Notes: generated by a model from the letters alone, not told the origin. A stretch of DNA of 64,000 nucleotides from Diphasiastrum complanatum (GCA_029204225.1 CM055101.1:46301906-46365905); one strand, 5' to 3'. Shown: positions 25,225-39,204, numbered from the stretch's first letter. Numbers and translations are program-made.

Positions 25225-26866
25225 TCACACTTGCTGAACTGGCAGAGCAGGCTGCCAAAACTTGCATAATCGGCTGCCATTCACCGAAATATCAAATCGT
25301 TTTCCATCCAAGTGCTCAAGAATTACTGCGCCATAGTTCAAGATTTCTTTCACTTTATACGGGCCATCACCGGTAAACTTCAACTTGCCCTTGATCAGCT
25401 TGGTTTTGTACATTAATTCCAGATCTCCTGCTTTCAGATCTTTTTTGTGCAAGCGACGATCGTTCTATGCCTTGAGGCAGGCTTTCTCTGCTGCTAAGGC
25501 ATGAACTACGATCAATCGGGTTTCACGTAATTTGTGCAACGCTTCATGACGAAGTTGTAAAGACTTATCATCATTTAATCGTTCCATTGCTGCTATTCAT
25601 AAGGATGGGATCAAAAATTCAATCAGCATGACCGCATCTTGACCATAAACTAGTTGAAAAGGTGTTTAATTCGTACTATTCTTGTAAGCAGTTCTGAATG
25701 CCCATAATGCTGCATACAGTTTATGTTCCCAATCGGACCGACTTGGTTCAACTGTCTTTGTCATAATGGTGCAGAAAATCTTATTGGAAAATTTAACTTC
25801 GCCATTCCCTCTGGGATAGTAGGGAGTACTAAATCTGTGTATAATGAAAAAATCTTCCAGTAAACACTTTATTGTTTGATTAACAAAGTGTGTACCCCGA
25901 TCACTGACAATCTCAATCGGACATCCAAATCTGATTATAATATTTTCATATAGAAACTTGGTCGTAGATTTCGCATCAGCAACTTTGACAGCTTTGGCTT
26001 CAACCCACTTGGTCATATAATCGGCTGCTACGATAATGTATCGGGCCTGAGATCCTTGCACGGTAGGATGAATAGGACCAACATAATCCAGTCCCCAGTT
26101 TTCAAACAGTGCTTGCGATAAAATCGGATGCAAGGGTTCATAGTTCTGTCGAGTAGGTCGTCGTGTCCACTGGCAAACATCACATGTCTGAATAAAATTT
26201 TCTGTGTCCTTGTGAAGCGTAGGCCACCAACAACCTGATTGTAAAAGTTTGCGAACATTAATATCTGTAGAGAAGTGTCCTCCACCCATGCCATCATGTG
26301 AAAACATGATTAAATCTTGTACTTCATGCGGTAAAACACACCTTTGTAAAATATTATCTGATCCACGACGATACAATTGTCCTGCAATTAATTGATAAGG
26401 TTGAGCCATATGAATCAATTGTCTCTTCTGTACTTTTGTCAAGGAGTCATTTGGTTGTCCTAGCATCAGGTACTCAACAAAATATGTTGCCCACTCAGGT
26501 ATTGCTTCAACATAGAACAACGCAACATCTGGCAGTTCATCATCCACTTTAGTATTAACTGGTGCAAATTCAATTCGTGAAACATGATCGGCTAGATAAT
26601 GTTGCTTTCCCTTTCGAACCACAATCCGAAAGTCAAATTCAATCAATAATAATAGCTATCTTGCAATACATCTAGTATTACACGTCTTGTTTACCAAGTA
26701 AAGTAACGGTTGATGATCCATATAAAATGCAAAGTGCGTTTCCATGAGGTAGTGACGAAATTTTCGAACAGAAATTTTTTTTGGCTAATGCCTCACGTTC
26801 TTGTTATTGAATAATTCTTTTCTGGATCTGTAAGCTATCTGCTTGCTAATTGTATAAGGTAATCTT
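25225..26866 (-). pseudogene. Gypsy pol fragment (RNase H and integrase)
   Basis: Ty3/Gypsy pol on the minus strand. The RNase H end (KFRHYLMETHFAFYMDHQPL, HYLADHVSRIE) is followed by the integrase zinc-binding domain (HDGMGGGHFSTD, CDVCQ) and core (NWGLDYVGPIHP, SDRGTHFVNQ, FSTPYYPRGNGE), then a C-terminal KDLKAGDLELMYK / KLKFTGDGPYKVKEIL region. Gag, protease and most of the reverse transcriptase are missing and no LTR was found. A broken old copy with several breaks. Copia-4 abuts it at about 26870. Confidence 0.88.
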
Positions 26867-26874
26867 TCTTATAG

Positions 26875-29740
26875 TCTGCACACTTTGGACTCATCCTTGA
26901 TGAATCCTTGAGGTTGTTCCATATAGATCTCCTCCTCAAGATAACCATTTAGAAAAGCATTGGATACATCTAATTGGAACACCTTCCACTTGAAAAAATA
27001 AGCAAGAGAAATAAGAATTCTTATTGTCACCATCTTTGCAACGGGTGCAAAGGTCTCCTCATAATCAAGATCATGGATTTGAGCAAATCCTTTGGCACAT
27101 AATCTTGCTTTATGCTTGTTGATGGTGCCATCATGATTGAACTTGATCCGAAATACCCACTTGCAACCAATCACATGCTTGTTGGAAGGAGTATCCACAA
27201 GCTCCCAAGTATTGTTGGTGACCAATGCATCATACTCTTGCTTCATGGCATCATACCACTCCTTGGTATTGAGTGCCTCTTGTACATTCTTTGGCTCTTC
27301 ATGAGAGACATAAAAAACATAATTAGTGGAATCAAGATCCACTTGTTTGCCTTTGTCAACATATGAGAGCCTCTTAGGCTCGGATCTATCTCTCATGGAT
27401 CTTCTTGGTGAAAAAATCCGAGGAGAGTCTTCTTCAAATCTCGACCCCATCACATCATGATTGTCTTCAAAACCAATAATTGATGATGTATCCATAGATT
27501 TCTTGATCTCGGCCTCTTCAAATGATGAGTGTTGATCTTCATGAAAGACAACATCTCTACTTTCAATAACTTGAGAAGTAGAGAGTATAAAGACTCTATA
27601 GGCCTTCTTGGTGGATGAGTATCCAACCATGATCCCTTTGCATGCACTAGGATCTTCCTTCTTCCTTGTTTCCAAGGGAATATGGACAAAGCATAAGCAT
27701 CCAAAAACTCTAAGGTGATCAACCTTAGGCTTCTTCAAAAATAAGATTTCATATGGTGACTTTCCTCCAAGAGCTATATGTGGGAGCCTATTGCAAAGAT
27801 AATTTGCACAATTAATGGCTTCTCCCCAAAAATCTTTGGGCAAAGATGCCTCAATTCTCATAGATTTTGCACATTCACATATAGATCTATTCTTTCTCTT
27901 GGCCACTCCATTTTGAGATGGAGATTAGGCACAAGAAAACTCTCTTTTAATGCCTTCAAGCTCACAAAAATCTTGAAATTTATTGGAGATATATTCACCA
28001 CCTCCATCACTTCTAAGAGCTTTAATCTTGAATGAGAATTGCTTCTCTACATAAGCTTTGAAAATAAGGAAATGATCAAACACCATAGATTTTGAAGCAA
28101 GAAGATATATCCAAGTGAATCTTGTGTAATCATCAATGAAAGTAACAAAACAAGTGGCTCCTCCCTTGCTTGTAGTTGATGAGAAATGCACATCCAAGTG
28201 GATTAACTCCAAAGGATGCTTGCTTTTGATAGAAGATCTTGTAAATGGCTTTTTGTGAGATTTAGCAATAGCACAAGCCTCACAAGGCTTGATCTTCTTG
28301 GAGAATGACTTTGGCAAGCCAATAGCTTTGGACTCTTTGATCATAGAGAGCATGGATTTGTAGTTGGGATGTCCCAACCTCCTATGCCATAATTCTTCCA
28401 TAGAGAGCTTGTTCACAAGCGCAACATTACAAGCATTCACATACTCATTTGGATCTAGTTTATAGATGCCACCAAATCTAGATCCTAATGCAAGTATCTC
28501 ATCATTCTTCTTGATAGTGCAAGTATCAACATTGAATTTTACATCAAGGCCATTATCAAGCAATTGGCCAACACTAATAAGATTCTTGGTAAGCTTAGGT
28601 ACATAAAGAACTCTAGAGAGAGAAAGAACTTTAGAGGATGCAAGCTTCAAGAAAATGTTCCCTATGCCTTCAATAGGACATTTAAAATTATTTGCAGTGT
28701 ATATTGATTTCTTCACTCCATCATAAGGTGCAATAGAAGAGAAAGAGTCCTTGGAGCTACACATATGTGAAGAGGCTCCACTATCAATATACCATAGGCC
28801 GTCCTTCTTGAAAGGAGTAGATGAGAAACTAGAGACCATAAGAGATCCCTCTCCATCACTTGCAATAGTGTCTTCCTTCTCATTGGTAATATTGGCTTGC
28901 TTGAGTTGATTCTTCTTTTTGAAGCAATTGGTGGCATAATGACCTTTCTTGCCACAATAAAAGCACTTGATCTTCTTCTTCTTCTTGAGCTTGGATGATG
29001 AAGCATTAGAGGAATCATCTTCCTCCTCATCTTTGTCTTTGGATTTGACTTTGTCTTTGCTTGAGGATTGTTGATGTTAGTTCTTGCTCCTCTCTTTGTG
29101 CTTATCCTTGGCAAAGAGAGCTTTGCCATCATTATGAGTGAGAGAAAACTTGTCCATCCTCAAGAGCTTGTACTCTTGTCTTGATTCTTCTAAAATTAGC
29201 ACACTTTGGAGAGCCTCCAAACTTGGTAGCTCCTCCTTAATGGCATAGGATTGGACAAGGTTATCAAATTCACTTCTCAAGCCATTGAGAATGACTTGAA
29301 CTAGCTCATTTTGACTTGAACTCTCTCTATGAATATCTTTTACTCTCAAAACATAACTAGATGCACTCTCATCACTCTTTTGGCTACTTTGAAAGATTTG
29401 GTTCCTAACAGTGAGAAGCCTAGAGGTATTCTTACCTCATAGATAGTCTTGAGACAATCCCAAGCTTCTTTGGCTATTGTACAAGTACCTATCTCCCTCA
29501 ATATCTCATTAGAGACATTCATCTTAATGTAGTGGAGAGCCATCCTAGCTCTCTTTTTGTATTTTTGAACCTCTTGAAGAACTTGTGGTTCTTCTTCAAG
29601 GCCAAGGACTATGTCCATCATGTCTTGAAGGATCAAGATGGACTCCATCCTCATTTTCCAAATTGAATAATTTGAAGTGGTCAATCTTTCACTTGGTTCC
29701 AACAAGGATGAACCCATTGAAGACATTTGAAGTGAAGAAA
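26875..29740 (-). pseudogene. Copia-4 gag-pol remnant
   Basis: Gag starts with SSMGSSLLEPSERLTTSNYS. It is followed by a CCHC knuckle region, a protease with DSGASSHMC, the integrase (HRRLGHPNYKS, CEACAIAKSHKK, SDGGGEYISN) and a reverse transcriptase beginning with NTWELVDTPSNKHVIGCKWV and FQLDVSNAFLNG. A fossil with multiple breaks. Confidence 0.88.
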
Positions 29741-30469
29741 ACTCAAATGATGAACAATAAATGTTGTTACACACTTTCAATAGGATCCAATAATTGAGTA
29801 CTATCTCCTCCTATAAAAGATCTTACAACAATTTGTGAATTGATTCTCACTAGCTACTTAAATCTCTCTAAAACAAGATCTATTTCACATCAAATGATGG
29901 AGTATAGGCAAAGTTAGGATCTAACACTCTTAGCACGTGTGAAATACACTAAGAAACCAAATTTGACTCAAATACAATGATATTGCATGAAACAAAACGG
30001 CTAAGATCTCAAAACAGTGCCTAGATCACATATAGATGAGATTGGCAAGCATACAACTGTGATTTTGGATCAACCAAGAAATCTCTTGACCAAACCAAAT
30101 GTGTCCACCCAGGTCTAGGTGCCCTACCTAACCCTCTTCAAAAGCTTATAACTTTTGATTGGCTCAACCAAATGGAATGAAACTGATTGCAACAGAAACT
30201 AGACAAAAATAGCTTCAAAACAAGCTATCAAGCAAGATAAATGGATCAAACATGAGAGAGAACTTCCAAAATGAAATTGGATGTTCCTCACACGTGTCTG
30301 AGCACCTGATTCCATATAGTACCAGGTCAGACCCAATCAATGTTCTTTTGATCTCTTTTGATCCAAGATTGAACAAGATAGCTAGGAAAATGGGCCTTGA
30401 CAACTTCTAGCTCAAGGTTGATGAAAATTTTTCACTTAGATGGATCAAAATGCATGGTAACCTTAGGTA

Positions 30470-30482
30470 GGCTCTGATACCA
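30470..30482 (-). other. Copia-4 primer binding site
   Basis: Minus strand reads TGGTATCAGAGCC directly after the 5' LTR. Confidence 0.9.
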
Positions 30483-31142
30483 TGTTGAATTTCACATGTG
30501 TGGACTGTCCACTACATGTACTTGTGATCTCCTAAGGTGTGTAGATGCACCAAGATCAAGACTAGATTGAGATTCAAGATCAATCTTGAATCCTATGGCA
30601 AAAACACACTACTACATGCATTCAATCACTTCCAACTCTCACTCACACATGTGGGAAGTATTCAAAAAATAATCTAAGTAAAAACAAGCTGCTCTCCTCG
30701 GGTAGAGAGAGAAAATGCATCAAGAGCTCTCGGGTAGAGAGAGAAAGCTAGAAATCCAATAACTCACAAAATCCATGAAATCACCAAATCAATTGACTTC
30801 AAAATGAGGAGTACAATGATACTAGTAGGTCCACGAGCTACCACTATGCTTAACTATGATTGGACCATATTTTGTCACCTCTTGATCCTATTGGATCATT
30901 GATCTATGCACCTCTTAATTCTATTGGACTATATTCAAGCACACCTCAATTTCCTATTGGACCTCACAAGGTTCCACCTCTAAATCCTATTGGACCTCTT
31001 GGAATTCATCAAACAAAAACTTTACACTTGTCTACACTCTAATTAGCAAGTGTTTAGCCTCTTACTCTATTTTGGCTCAATAGTGGCATTACAAGTGGAA
31101 ATGCATAATTTGCCATCTATGCCAAATTTATTCCTATCAACA
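30483..31142 (-). repeat. Copia-4 5' LTR
   Basis: About 660 bp bounded by TG...CA (minus strand starts TGTTGATAGGAATAAA and ends AAATTCAACA). The inner edge is fixed by the primer site; the outer edge is inferred from the TG...CA ends only. Confidence 0.8.
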
Positions 31143-32139
31143 TCCTACACCTAGATGCTTGATGTAAAAAACATAAGACCCCTACATCTAACATAGATAA
31201 TCTTTTTCAATTCTTCACACATAATCTCAAATATACATTGGAGTAAAAAAATTTAGAGTTCAAATAACAAATCTAAATCCTTGACTCTCCCAATTGATCA
31301 GGAATTACTCATTATCTTAAGAATCCTCACATTTTCTTATATTTTTTTAATAACCTTTAAGTATCAATCTATGATCTGTCAATCATAAATATTTACAATC
31401 TTATGATTCATCAATCATAATTTATAGGATTCCAAAACTATACTTACTCATAAAAAAAAACTAGAGTATATGCACAACATACCACTCATGAAATGTAAGA
31501 AACATTCTGAAATCTTTTTCACAAGGAAAATTACTGGATTCTAAAAATATTCTTCTAACCCGATTCTTAACCAGATTATGAGTTTCAAATTCTACAATCA
31601 ACCGTGTAATCAAAGACCATTATAAAATCCGTCTTTGAAAATATAAACTTTATACAATCACCTAGAACAACATCTAGATATTACAAAGTTTTGCTGAATT
31701 CCACCTGAATTCAATGGTTATCCTTAATTTTAGTTAGACTCTATCATCCAATATGAGCTCACTAGGATTCAGTCAATAACTTAGGATATATTTCTCATTC
31801 AAGAAATATTCAATATCAAGAATATTCTATATTCTATGTACACAACTTCTATAGATGAATCATGATGACTCACAATTCATGTGTCTTATAAGCAATATAG
31901 ATCAAAATAAACAGTTCTTGGTGAATTCTCTTCACACTGCTTATTTATTTAAATAACTTCTAAACAGGAGTAATCCAATTGCTCAAGTCAATTGTAAATG
32001 ACTTAGAAATATTAAATGTCTAGGTGCAGATCTCAATTATACTAGTATAACACCACATTTAGATCCTTTTCTAAACCATAACTAAGTTAATGAGTTATCC
32101 TTTCTACAAAAAAAACAAAGTTGTTTTCATCACATTTTT
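31143..32139. other. No gene recognised
   Basis: AT-rich non-coding DNA with short frames only. Confidence 0.5.
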
Positions 32140-33087
32140 GTGCGCGTGCGCACAAAAGTGTGCATAAAACCCTTGGTCACTTGACAAGACATAACATGCC
32201 ATCAAATGATTGAAATTTTAATATTTCAATTGTATCTGGAACTAGACTTGAATCTTCACTGTGTTGTTGAAAGACTTAATTTTTTTCTCTCAATTGATGG
32301 CAATTTGCCCCCAAAAAACTTCAATTTTCAGCACTTTTCAGCACTTCACATGGGTAACTTTAGGTGCATGTATATATCTCTACAGGACTCCAAATTAATT
32401 TTTTTTTATAGACATGTTTCTATGCTCATAAAGGATTTTTTAAAGTAGTCATCCAAAGAAAGAGTTGTAAAGAAACACCTCTAAAAGAGCTGAAACTGTC
32501 TAACACCTTTTAATAATTTTCAATACTTTTAGCACTTGACATGGATAACTTTAGATACACATATCTATCTCTACATCACTCCAAATTGGAAAAAAAATTG
32601 AGAGACGTGTTTCTATGGTCATATAATACTTTTTAAAGTAGACAAACCAAAAAAATATTGTCAAAATCATGGTATTATACACTCATATATGATAACTCCA
32701 ATTGTGTGATTTTTATCAACACTTAAAAGGATAACTTTGAATGCACATATCTATCTCTATAGATTTCCAAATTCAAACTTTTTTAAATAGGCATGTTTCT
32801 ATAATCATACATGATTTTTAAGGGTAGACAGGCTAAAAATTGAATGTAAAATTCACAACAATGTAGTCCCATATATGAAAATATCGAAGTTTCATCAGTA
32901 CCCCCACATTTTTGACACATCATATCTTACAAATAAGTTTCTCAAGAAGAAGGTTTCAAAATTTTCAATCGGTAAATGTATATTATGAAGAACACACATG
33001 TGAAAGGATTTTATGTGCTTCATCATAGTTTATGAGATATGATTTTTTGAATAAGTGCTTGAAATGCACACTTTTGTGTGCATTTTG
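32140..33087. mobile_element. Foldback block, possible MITE
   Basis: The ends are inverted copies: TGCGCACAAAAGTGTGCAT near 32147-32165 and ATGCACACTTTTGTGTGCA near 33068-33086, 18 of 19 matching. Each end is also a small palindrome (TTTTGTGCGC/GCGCACAAAA on the left). Inside lie three diverged direct repeats of about 190 bp. No transposase and no clear target duplication were seen, so calling it a non-autonomous DNA element is tentative. Confidence 0.45.
32342..32900 (+). repeat. Three ~190-bp tandem repeats
   Basis: Units start at about 32342, 32533 and 32720 with CACTT..ATGG.TAACTTT. They continue with CATATATCTATCTCTA, CCAAATT, GTTTCTAT..TCATA and TTTTTAA.GTAGAC at matching offsets. Similarity is moderate, so the duplication is old. 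Confidence 0.65.
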
Positions 33088-35279
33088 TGACGACTCTAGT
33101 GTTCCCTACAAATAATTGTTCGGCACATTACTTGTTCATATGTCTATGCACTCTGACTAAATTAAGTATACGATATAAACTCAGTACATAGGAAACACAT
33201 AGCAGATCCACAAGATTAAGATGTACATAAGCAACATATCCAACTATGTTCCTATACATATAGGCTATAAATTGGCAGATATCCATAATCTGCATATGTT
33301 ACTCACATAAACTCATCGAGAATCTTGCAACTCAGCTACAAACAAACTCTATTTCTCATGAGTAGATAACATATCTGGGAAGTCTCTGAAGTGAATAATT
33401 TCACATCACAAGTTCTCCAACCATCTAACTCTTATTAACAAAATTTCTTCAACCAATCAGCCTACTTCAGATCTTAGTGTACAAACCAAGATTAGGCTGA
33501 CTTATACAGATATCTTTGAATACAAGGTCAAGATTAAAGCTTTATTTCTCTGATCCAATCCATAACAACATGGTACTTGGCAACATATAAGATATCAAAG
33601 ATTTGAAAAAGTCAGTAATTAGTATCCAATACTATTACACACCGGACTTGTTTTTCTAAATCATAGAATATCTTATCTCGAGTGATAAAAATATTACATC
33701 TCAATAAGCAACTATCTAATAGAGATTAACATTTGGGTCTAGGAAGTCTAAACTCCACTGAATCAATTGAAAACATCAATAGATTCTGAGCCATATTCGC
33801 AAATCATATATGGAAGTATAATTTTATATAACTTTTCGGTCCTTCAGAATCAAGTTCTACACTGGAAGGAATTACATGAATCTCAATCCAATTGTCTCGT
33901 ATTTAAGAAATTTCTAAAAAGTAGAGGTTTAACATAATAGAGAAATAGATTTCAGGGCTTTCAGATTTTGTAAATAATGAAATACCATTTGGGATCTATC
34001 TATATCTCATAATTTTCCAAAATACCCAAACAAAAAACCAATTGATCTCACTGTTAGTATGGCCATTACAATAATTACTAACCATCAGTCTACAGATCAT
34101 TCTCGCCCAAGAAATCTCCTTTGGAATCACTGATGTCCCATACCACCAACTTTTCCTCCAAGAATCCTCTACATCTAGATCTGTTTTTGCCCAAAAAGTC
34201 AAAAAGACTATTTGGCTATCCTATATCCAACTATAGGATCAGAATCACAACCAATTCCAGGAGATACATCTAACCATTGAAATCCCTCATGATGCTCCTT
34301 AAGTGTTACCCAATGAATACCACTCCACATTGTACCCCAGCATGGACGAGACGAAAATGTATCGTTCAAGTACAGATGAAATGCCTCAAGTGTATTCACT
34401 AACCCAATAGGAACATGGATCTCAATAAAACCGAATACCAGATTGTCCTACATATCCAATATCTATTTCAGAATCGGTAAAAAAGAACTTAATTCTTTTA
34501 CAGGTTAGAATTTCTCTTAGTTGTCACAGTCATTATAATGTAACACTCTATAATGCCACAAATAGAATCCAAATTACTATATTCGGGGGAACAGCTTTCA
34601 TTTGTCATCACTTGCAAGATCCAAATCTAATTGCAAAACAGAGATGGTTCCATAAATGGATTATCTGACTTGCCACTCCCTTTTCCCTTAGAATCTTCGA
34701 TTTCTCGAAATTGTAATTAACACTGGGGAAAAGGAATCCAAATTCCCAGAGGCAGTCTTCTTGATTAATTCTCGATTGTTATTCTCATTTGCTATCAGTT
34801 ATACTTCAGGAATTAAAAGTAGATTGACAAAACCGATCGACTGGGTCAACCAATCAACTACCCCTCAAGCTTCATCTCTTTCTTCCCTTCCAAATATGGT
34901 TTAGGCTAAAAGCCCCAAATTTGTACTAGGAAAAAGATCAATTTGTTATCAATAGTACTTTAACTACTAATGAACCAGATTGTTTTGATTGTTCAACTAA
35001 TTAAGTGTCGCACTCAATTACTGGAAAATTTCCATATGGATCAACATAAAAATTGTTCCAATAAGATTTGCACTATACTTGGTCTTTACTGATCCCAAAA
35101 CACAAGAAATGCTCCAAGTAGTTGACAGATTTCAAAATCTACAACTAAAAGTGAAAGGAACTGTGACCTTAAAAACTGACTAATTTCAACTCAGTAAGAT
35201 CGTTCACTTTACAAGTGATTTTTGTTTGATCAATAACGAATTTAAACAAATCCAAAACATCCATGGTTACTTCAAATTT
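33088..35279. other. No gene recognised
   Basis: AT-rich, non-coding; frames are short and lack protein-like composition. Possibly decayed LTR sequence next to the dispersed repeat at 35280-36300. Confidence 0.45.
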
Positions 35280-36300
35280 TACATAAACTGGGATTTTTCA
35301 ATTCTGTTTGATATGGACCTAAACTGTGAAAATCGATCTAAAGCATCGACTTAGCAGTTTCACAGTTACCATCACATTTCGAAAGGATTCCAAAACATCC
35401 GGCATGCATCAGATATGACATGTAGTGATTTCTAAAAATATCAAATTTTTTACGTAAATTGCCTAGAAACTGAGAAATCAGTTTTTTGAACTAGAATTGC
35501 TAGTAATAGCTTCCTGCATGAAATTTTCTCTGATCAATCTATTGAATACCCATGTACCATGCATCCAAGCATGCATACAAGTCTATCCATATATTTTCAT
35601 CAATAGAAGAACATACACTAAGTTGCATGCATGCATGCATCAGAACATTACAGAAAATTTGCAAATTTTAGTTCAAAAATTGCCAAACATTCAATAGCCA
35701 TAACTTTCTCTACATGACACCAAATTGGTCGATGTAAAGCACAGTACGGAGGGAGAGTAGGTCTACAAGACACTTGCCACATCACCCTGCCACCTAGGCT
35801 TCACATGTGCGAGCTATAACTGACCCAAAAAATAGGTAGGAGGACGCACTTTTTCAAGGTTGATTCATCAAAAATCTACAACACAATAAGCATCCAATCA
35901 AAGGTTACAAGCACTCTTCTAAGGTTCATTAGAGAGTCATAGAGTCTTTTATCAGGTCCAGAAAGCAATCATAGGCTCAGATCATGCAAAAAATGCATTT
36001 TTGAACTCCTTGAACAAGCAAAACTTCAACATAATGGTGCCTAAGACTCACACAACCAAATTGGATGCATGATGGCTCAAATAAGAGGAAATACATCATA
36101 TATTTAAGCTTGTAATGAGATTCAACATATTCAGAGCACCATTTGATAGGTATTCATGCTCAAAAGTCCGCAAAAATACACTATTTATTGACATTTTGAG
36201 ACCTTTAATGGTGTCCAATCCTAACCAAACTTAATGAAAGCTTTAGGACAGCTTTATTACACCTCTGAAAGCAAGAGATAAAATCTGAAAAGATTTGTTT
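35280..36300 (-). repeat. Old dispersed repeat, minus copy
   Basis: Inverted relative of 20400-21550. Shared blocks include CTAGGCTTCACATGTGCGAG, TACAAGACACTTGCCACATC and ATGGTGTCCAATCCTAACC. Diverged and non-coding. Confidence 0.6.
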
Positions 36301-38712
36301 GAAAAATGTATAGGAAACCAACTTTTGCTGGTGGACAATTCACATTTCTTAATTTCAAATCTCTCCCAATTGTCAAATATTTTATCAACAAGGGACCAAA
36401 CCTAAAAAATCAAACAAATTAAACTAACTAACTACGCTAAGGATGGAAAAAGATTATAAATATCAAACTAAAAAATCTTGATAAGCTAAATATCCAACAA
36501 TTTAAAGATTAAAGAACCATGCTAAACATAGAAAGAGTTTCTTTCCTACCCACTTCGAAAAGCTAATTAAAAATAATTTTCATCTTTTGTTAGGTTTTAC
36601 TTAGGATTTTTAGAATCAAAGAGTAGGCGTGTCTCTTGAGCACAAAGAACGTTAGGCTCTAGTTGCTTTAATTCTCTAGCTTTAGAGCATCTCATGTATT
36701 ACTGTGAAAAAATCAGATTTTTTGAATAATTCTCACTTTCATCTTGAAATTCTGATTAATGTTATTGTCTCAGGTAAGAAGTTTGGCGCTCCGACCCAAA
36801 CCAAACCAAAAGCAATTCTTTCTCACTTCTACCACTCTTTTTCTTTTTCACAAACACTTTTAAGGACTCTCCTTGTTATTCTTCACCATTTCCATCATTC
36901 TGAACTATCAAAACAACTAAAAATAGCAAAAACAAGAGGAACCATGTAGTCAAACTTCAAAAAACCCTAATGGAGCTCAATACAACCAGTCTAGCACTAA
37001 CCAAAGCGTCCTACATTAATATTTTAACACCAATCATGCATTAACACTACTCTTTAGCACTACTTCATTGACTGCACTTAACACAAAGTATGAAAATGGA
37101 ACTGGAAATGAAAACCCAGAAGCTTGGCAGAGCAAGCTTGAAGCTCTCCTTGTTCCCTTCAAATGCCATCACAAGCCATTTTCAAAAAAAAATTACAAGA
37201 AAAGAGCTCTATTCTACCATGCAAATACAAACAATCATTCCAAAAGAAAAGATACAAGCAAAGATGCAAAAGATGACCCTCTTCTCAAATTTTGCATTAG
37301 CATAATGAGGATGGATTTTACTACAATGGCTCCTTGGGATTGGCCCAAGCCAAAGTCAACTCTTTGAAAGAATTAACCTCTTTCTGCTTGGATTGACAAT
37401 TTTGATTTAACTTTCAGTACTTGACTACTACTTACAATAGGGCCACTTAAATTGTGTGTGACTCATGCTCCCATTTGCAAACTAATGTTTATGAGCTGGG
37501 CTTACATTTACAAAGGACTGGGCTCATACATATATCCTACCAGCTGACAGTTTCGTACTTTTATGAGCAAACGTTGCCTTGGAACCAACTTCATGGCTCA
37601 TGAATCTCTTTCGAAAATCTATTAAGATAATGTGAGTTGCTAAAAATTTTCAGCATCCAGCTACGAGCTTTTCTATGTGGGGTGAAAAGTTGGTCCAACG
37701 TTGCTGACATTTTAGTGCCATGTATCAGCAGTCAGCACCTCAAACTACCTAATGTTACCGATATAAGCATGGACCGCTGAGGTGGGACTACCTGAACTAC
37801 GTATATAGAGATGGGAGAGCCCTTTTTATCATTCACAATCCACCTGGGAGTTGGGGGATGGTATGAGCTTGTGCATAGCCAGCCAAGAGCGATGGCTAGT
37901 GGTATTAGACGTCAATTATCATTTTGAGGCTTGATCAAGCCGGTTGGTGTTGATAGCTCTAGTGCACGAGGGGAGTCAGTGGCAACTCTATGGATAGGCA
38001 ATCACAAAGTGTTCGTCACTTGATTTGTCTAATCACCTTAGGGAGATCAGTAAGTTAGTTTTGTAATAGTTAGTGTCAAAGCCACCAGTATGAGCTTCAA
38101 TTTCATGGCTTAAACAACCTTCATGAAAATTTTAATTCTGGCCAGATTATAGAATGTTTAAATCTTTTAAGTAGATGTATTGAGCAGTCATTTTGTGGTG
38201 ATTACATACATGTTTTTTTCTGGTTTCCGATTTTGTATTGGTTTTGACCTGTTTTTATAGCTCTGATAGTCTGGCAGAGGAATTTTACAACACATAAGAC
38301 AAAAGCAAGCCAAATGGATCAAAGGCTATTTCTCCTACATTGACAGTTAAAGCATAATAAAGAACATCGCATTGGTGATGCTATGCCAAAAGTAAACAAG
38401 ACTAGAACCTAAAAGACAGCATAAATGGAACCTTTCAAAACAGGGAAGAATATTGTATACTTGATTCACTTTTCCAGAAATTTCAGCCAGTGCATGAATA
38501 TGCTGCCATGATTTCATCGAGTCTATCTTCAATCCAGGCTAAGAACTTTCTGGACAAAGGGACCATTGGTGCACCGGAAATTAAATATTTCAGAATGCCT
38601 CTGGGAAATAATTAAATGACCCTTTCAACATGAATTTCGCAGGTCACTAGCAGCTGACCATCAAACCTTTGGTCAAGAAGGAAACATAGAACAACCATTT
38701 ATGGCTAAATGG
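36301..38712. other. No gene recognised; right end is WDR4-like 3' flank
   Basis: No protein or RNA gene could be supported. Frames at 36704-37367 have low-complexity, intron-like composition. The last few hundred bases should contain the 3' UTR of the gene ending at 38713, but no clear poly(A) signal was identified. Confidence 0.5.
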
Positions 38713-39204
38713 TTATAAGGTTTCAGGCTGTAGAGAATTATGTTTGCTGCCTTTCAATATCCTGTCGCTGCGCTTGCATTTTCGCAATTCTCGTTGTTCG
38801 AATGAAAACTGCCTTTTAGACAATAAATTCTTCATGGAAAGCTTTGCAGCCTCTGCTGCACACATGGCTATGGTTAGATCTGCCTGGCTCCCTTGCAATG
38901 TTGAAAGCAGCCGTTCACCACCAGGAACATCTTTGTCTTGAATAGAAGCATAATGTGACCCGTCTACTCTTGCATGGAGATGGTCTGTCGGAGAAATTGC
39001 AACAGTACTTCTGACTATAATTACACGTGCAAAGGCTGCTAAAGAAAAAGCTTGTGCCTTGGTCTCTGCCATCGTTATCTCCTCTGGGGTCAGCACATGG
39101 TCACCTAGGTCAATTGTTGCTGCTGCTCCAGCAACTACCCATATGTTGCCAGCCTGGTCGAACTGCAAACTAGTTGGGCAAGTATGCTCTTCAAACAAAA
39201 GTTT
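38713..39204 (-). CDS. TRM82-like last exon
   Basis: 492 nt. The acceptor is CTTCTGCAG and the exon starts in phase 0 with [15 protein letters not shown]. It carries [15 protein letters not shown], then the family's [14 protein letters not shown] stretch and a basic C-terminus, and ends in TAA at 38713-38715. Confidence 0.92.
   Translation of the reverse strand, partial: KLLFEEHTCPTSLQFDQAGNIWVVAGAAATIDLGDHVLTPEEITMAETKAQAFSLAAFARVIIVRSTVAISPTDHLHARVDGSHYASIQDKDVPGGERLLSTLQGSQADLTIAMCAAEAAKLSMKNLLSKRQFSFEQRELRKCKRSDRILKGSKHNSLQPETL

Larger units (their letters stand above)
26875..31142 (-). mobile_element. Copia-4, truncated copy with one LTR
   Basis: Minus-strand Ty1/Copia copy with a 5' LTR (30483-31142), primer site, leader, gag, protease, integrase and the start of reverse transcriptase, ending near 26875 against the Gypsy fragment. 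It is the same family as Copia-2: gag, integrase and leader all align. Broken in about three or more places; the 3' half of pol and the 3' LTR are absent. Confidence 0.9.

Noticed and set aside
36704-37367. Small genes in overlapping frames
   Set aside because: AT-rich composition, no homology, no supporting splice or promoter context.
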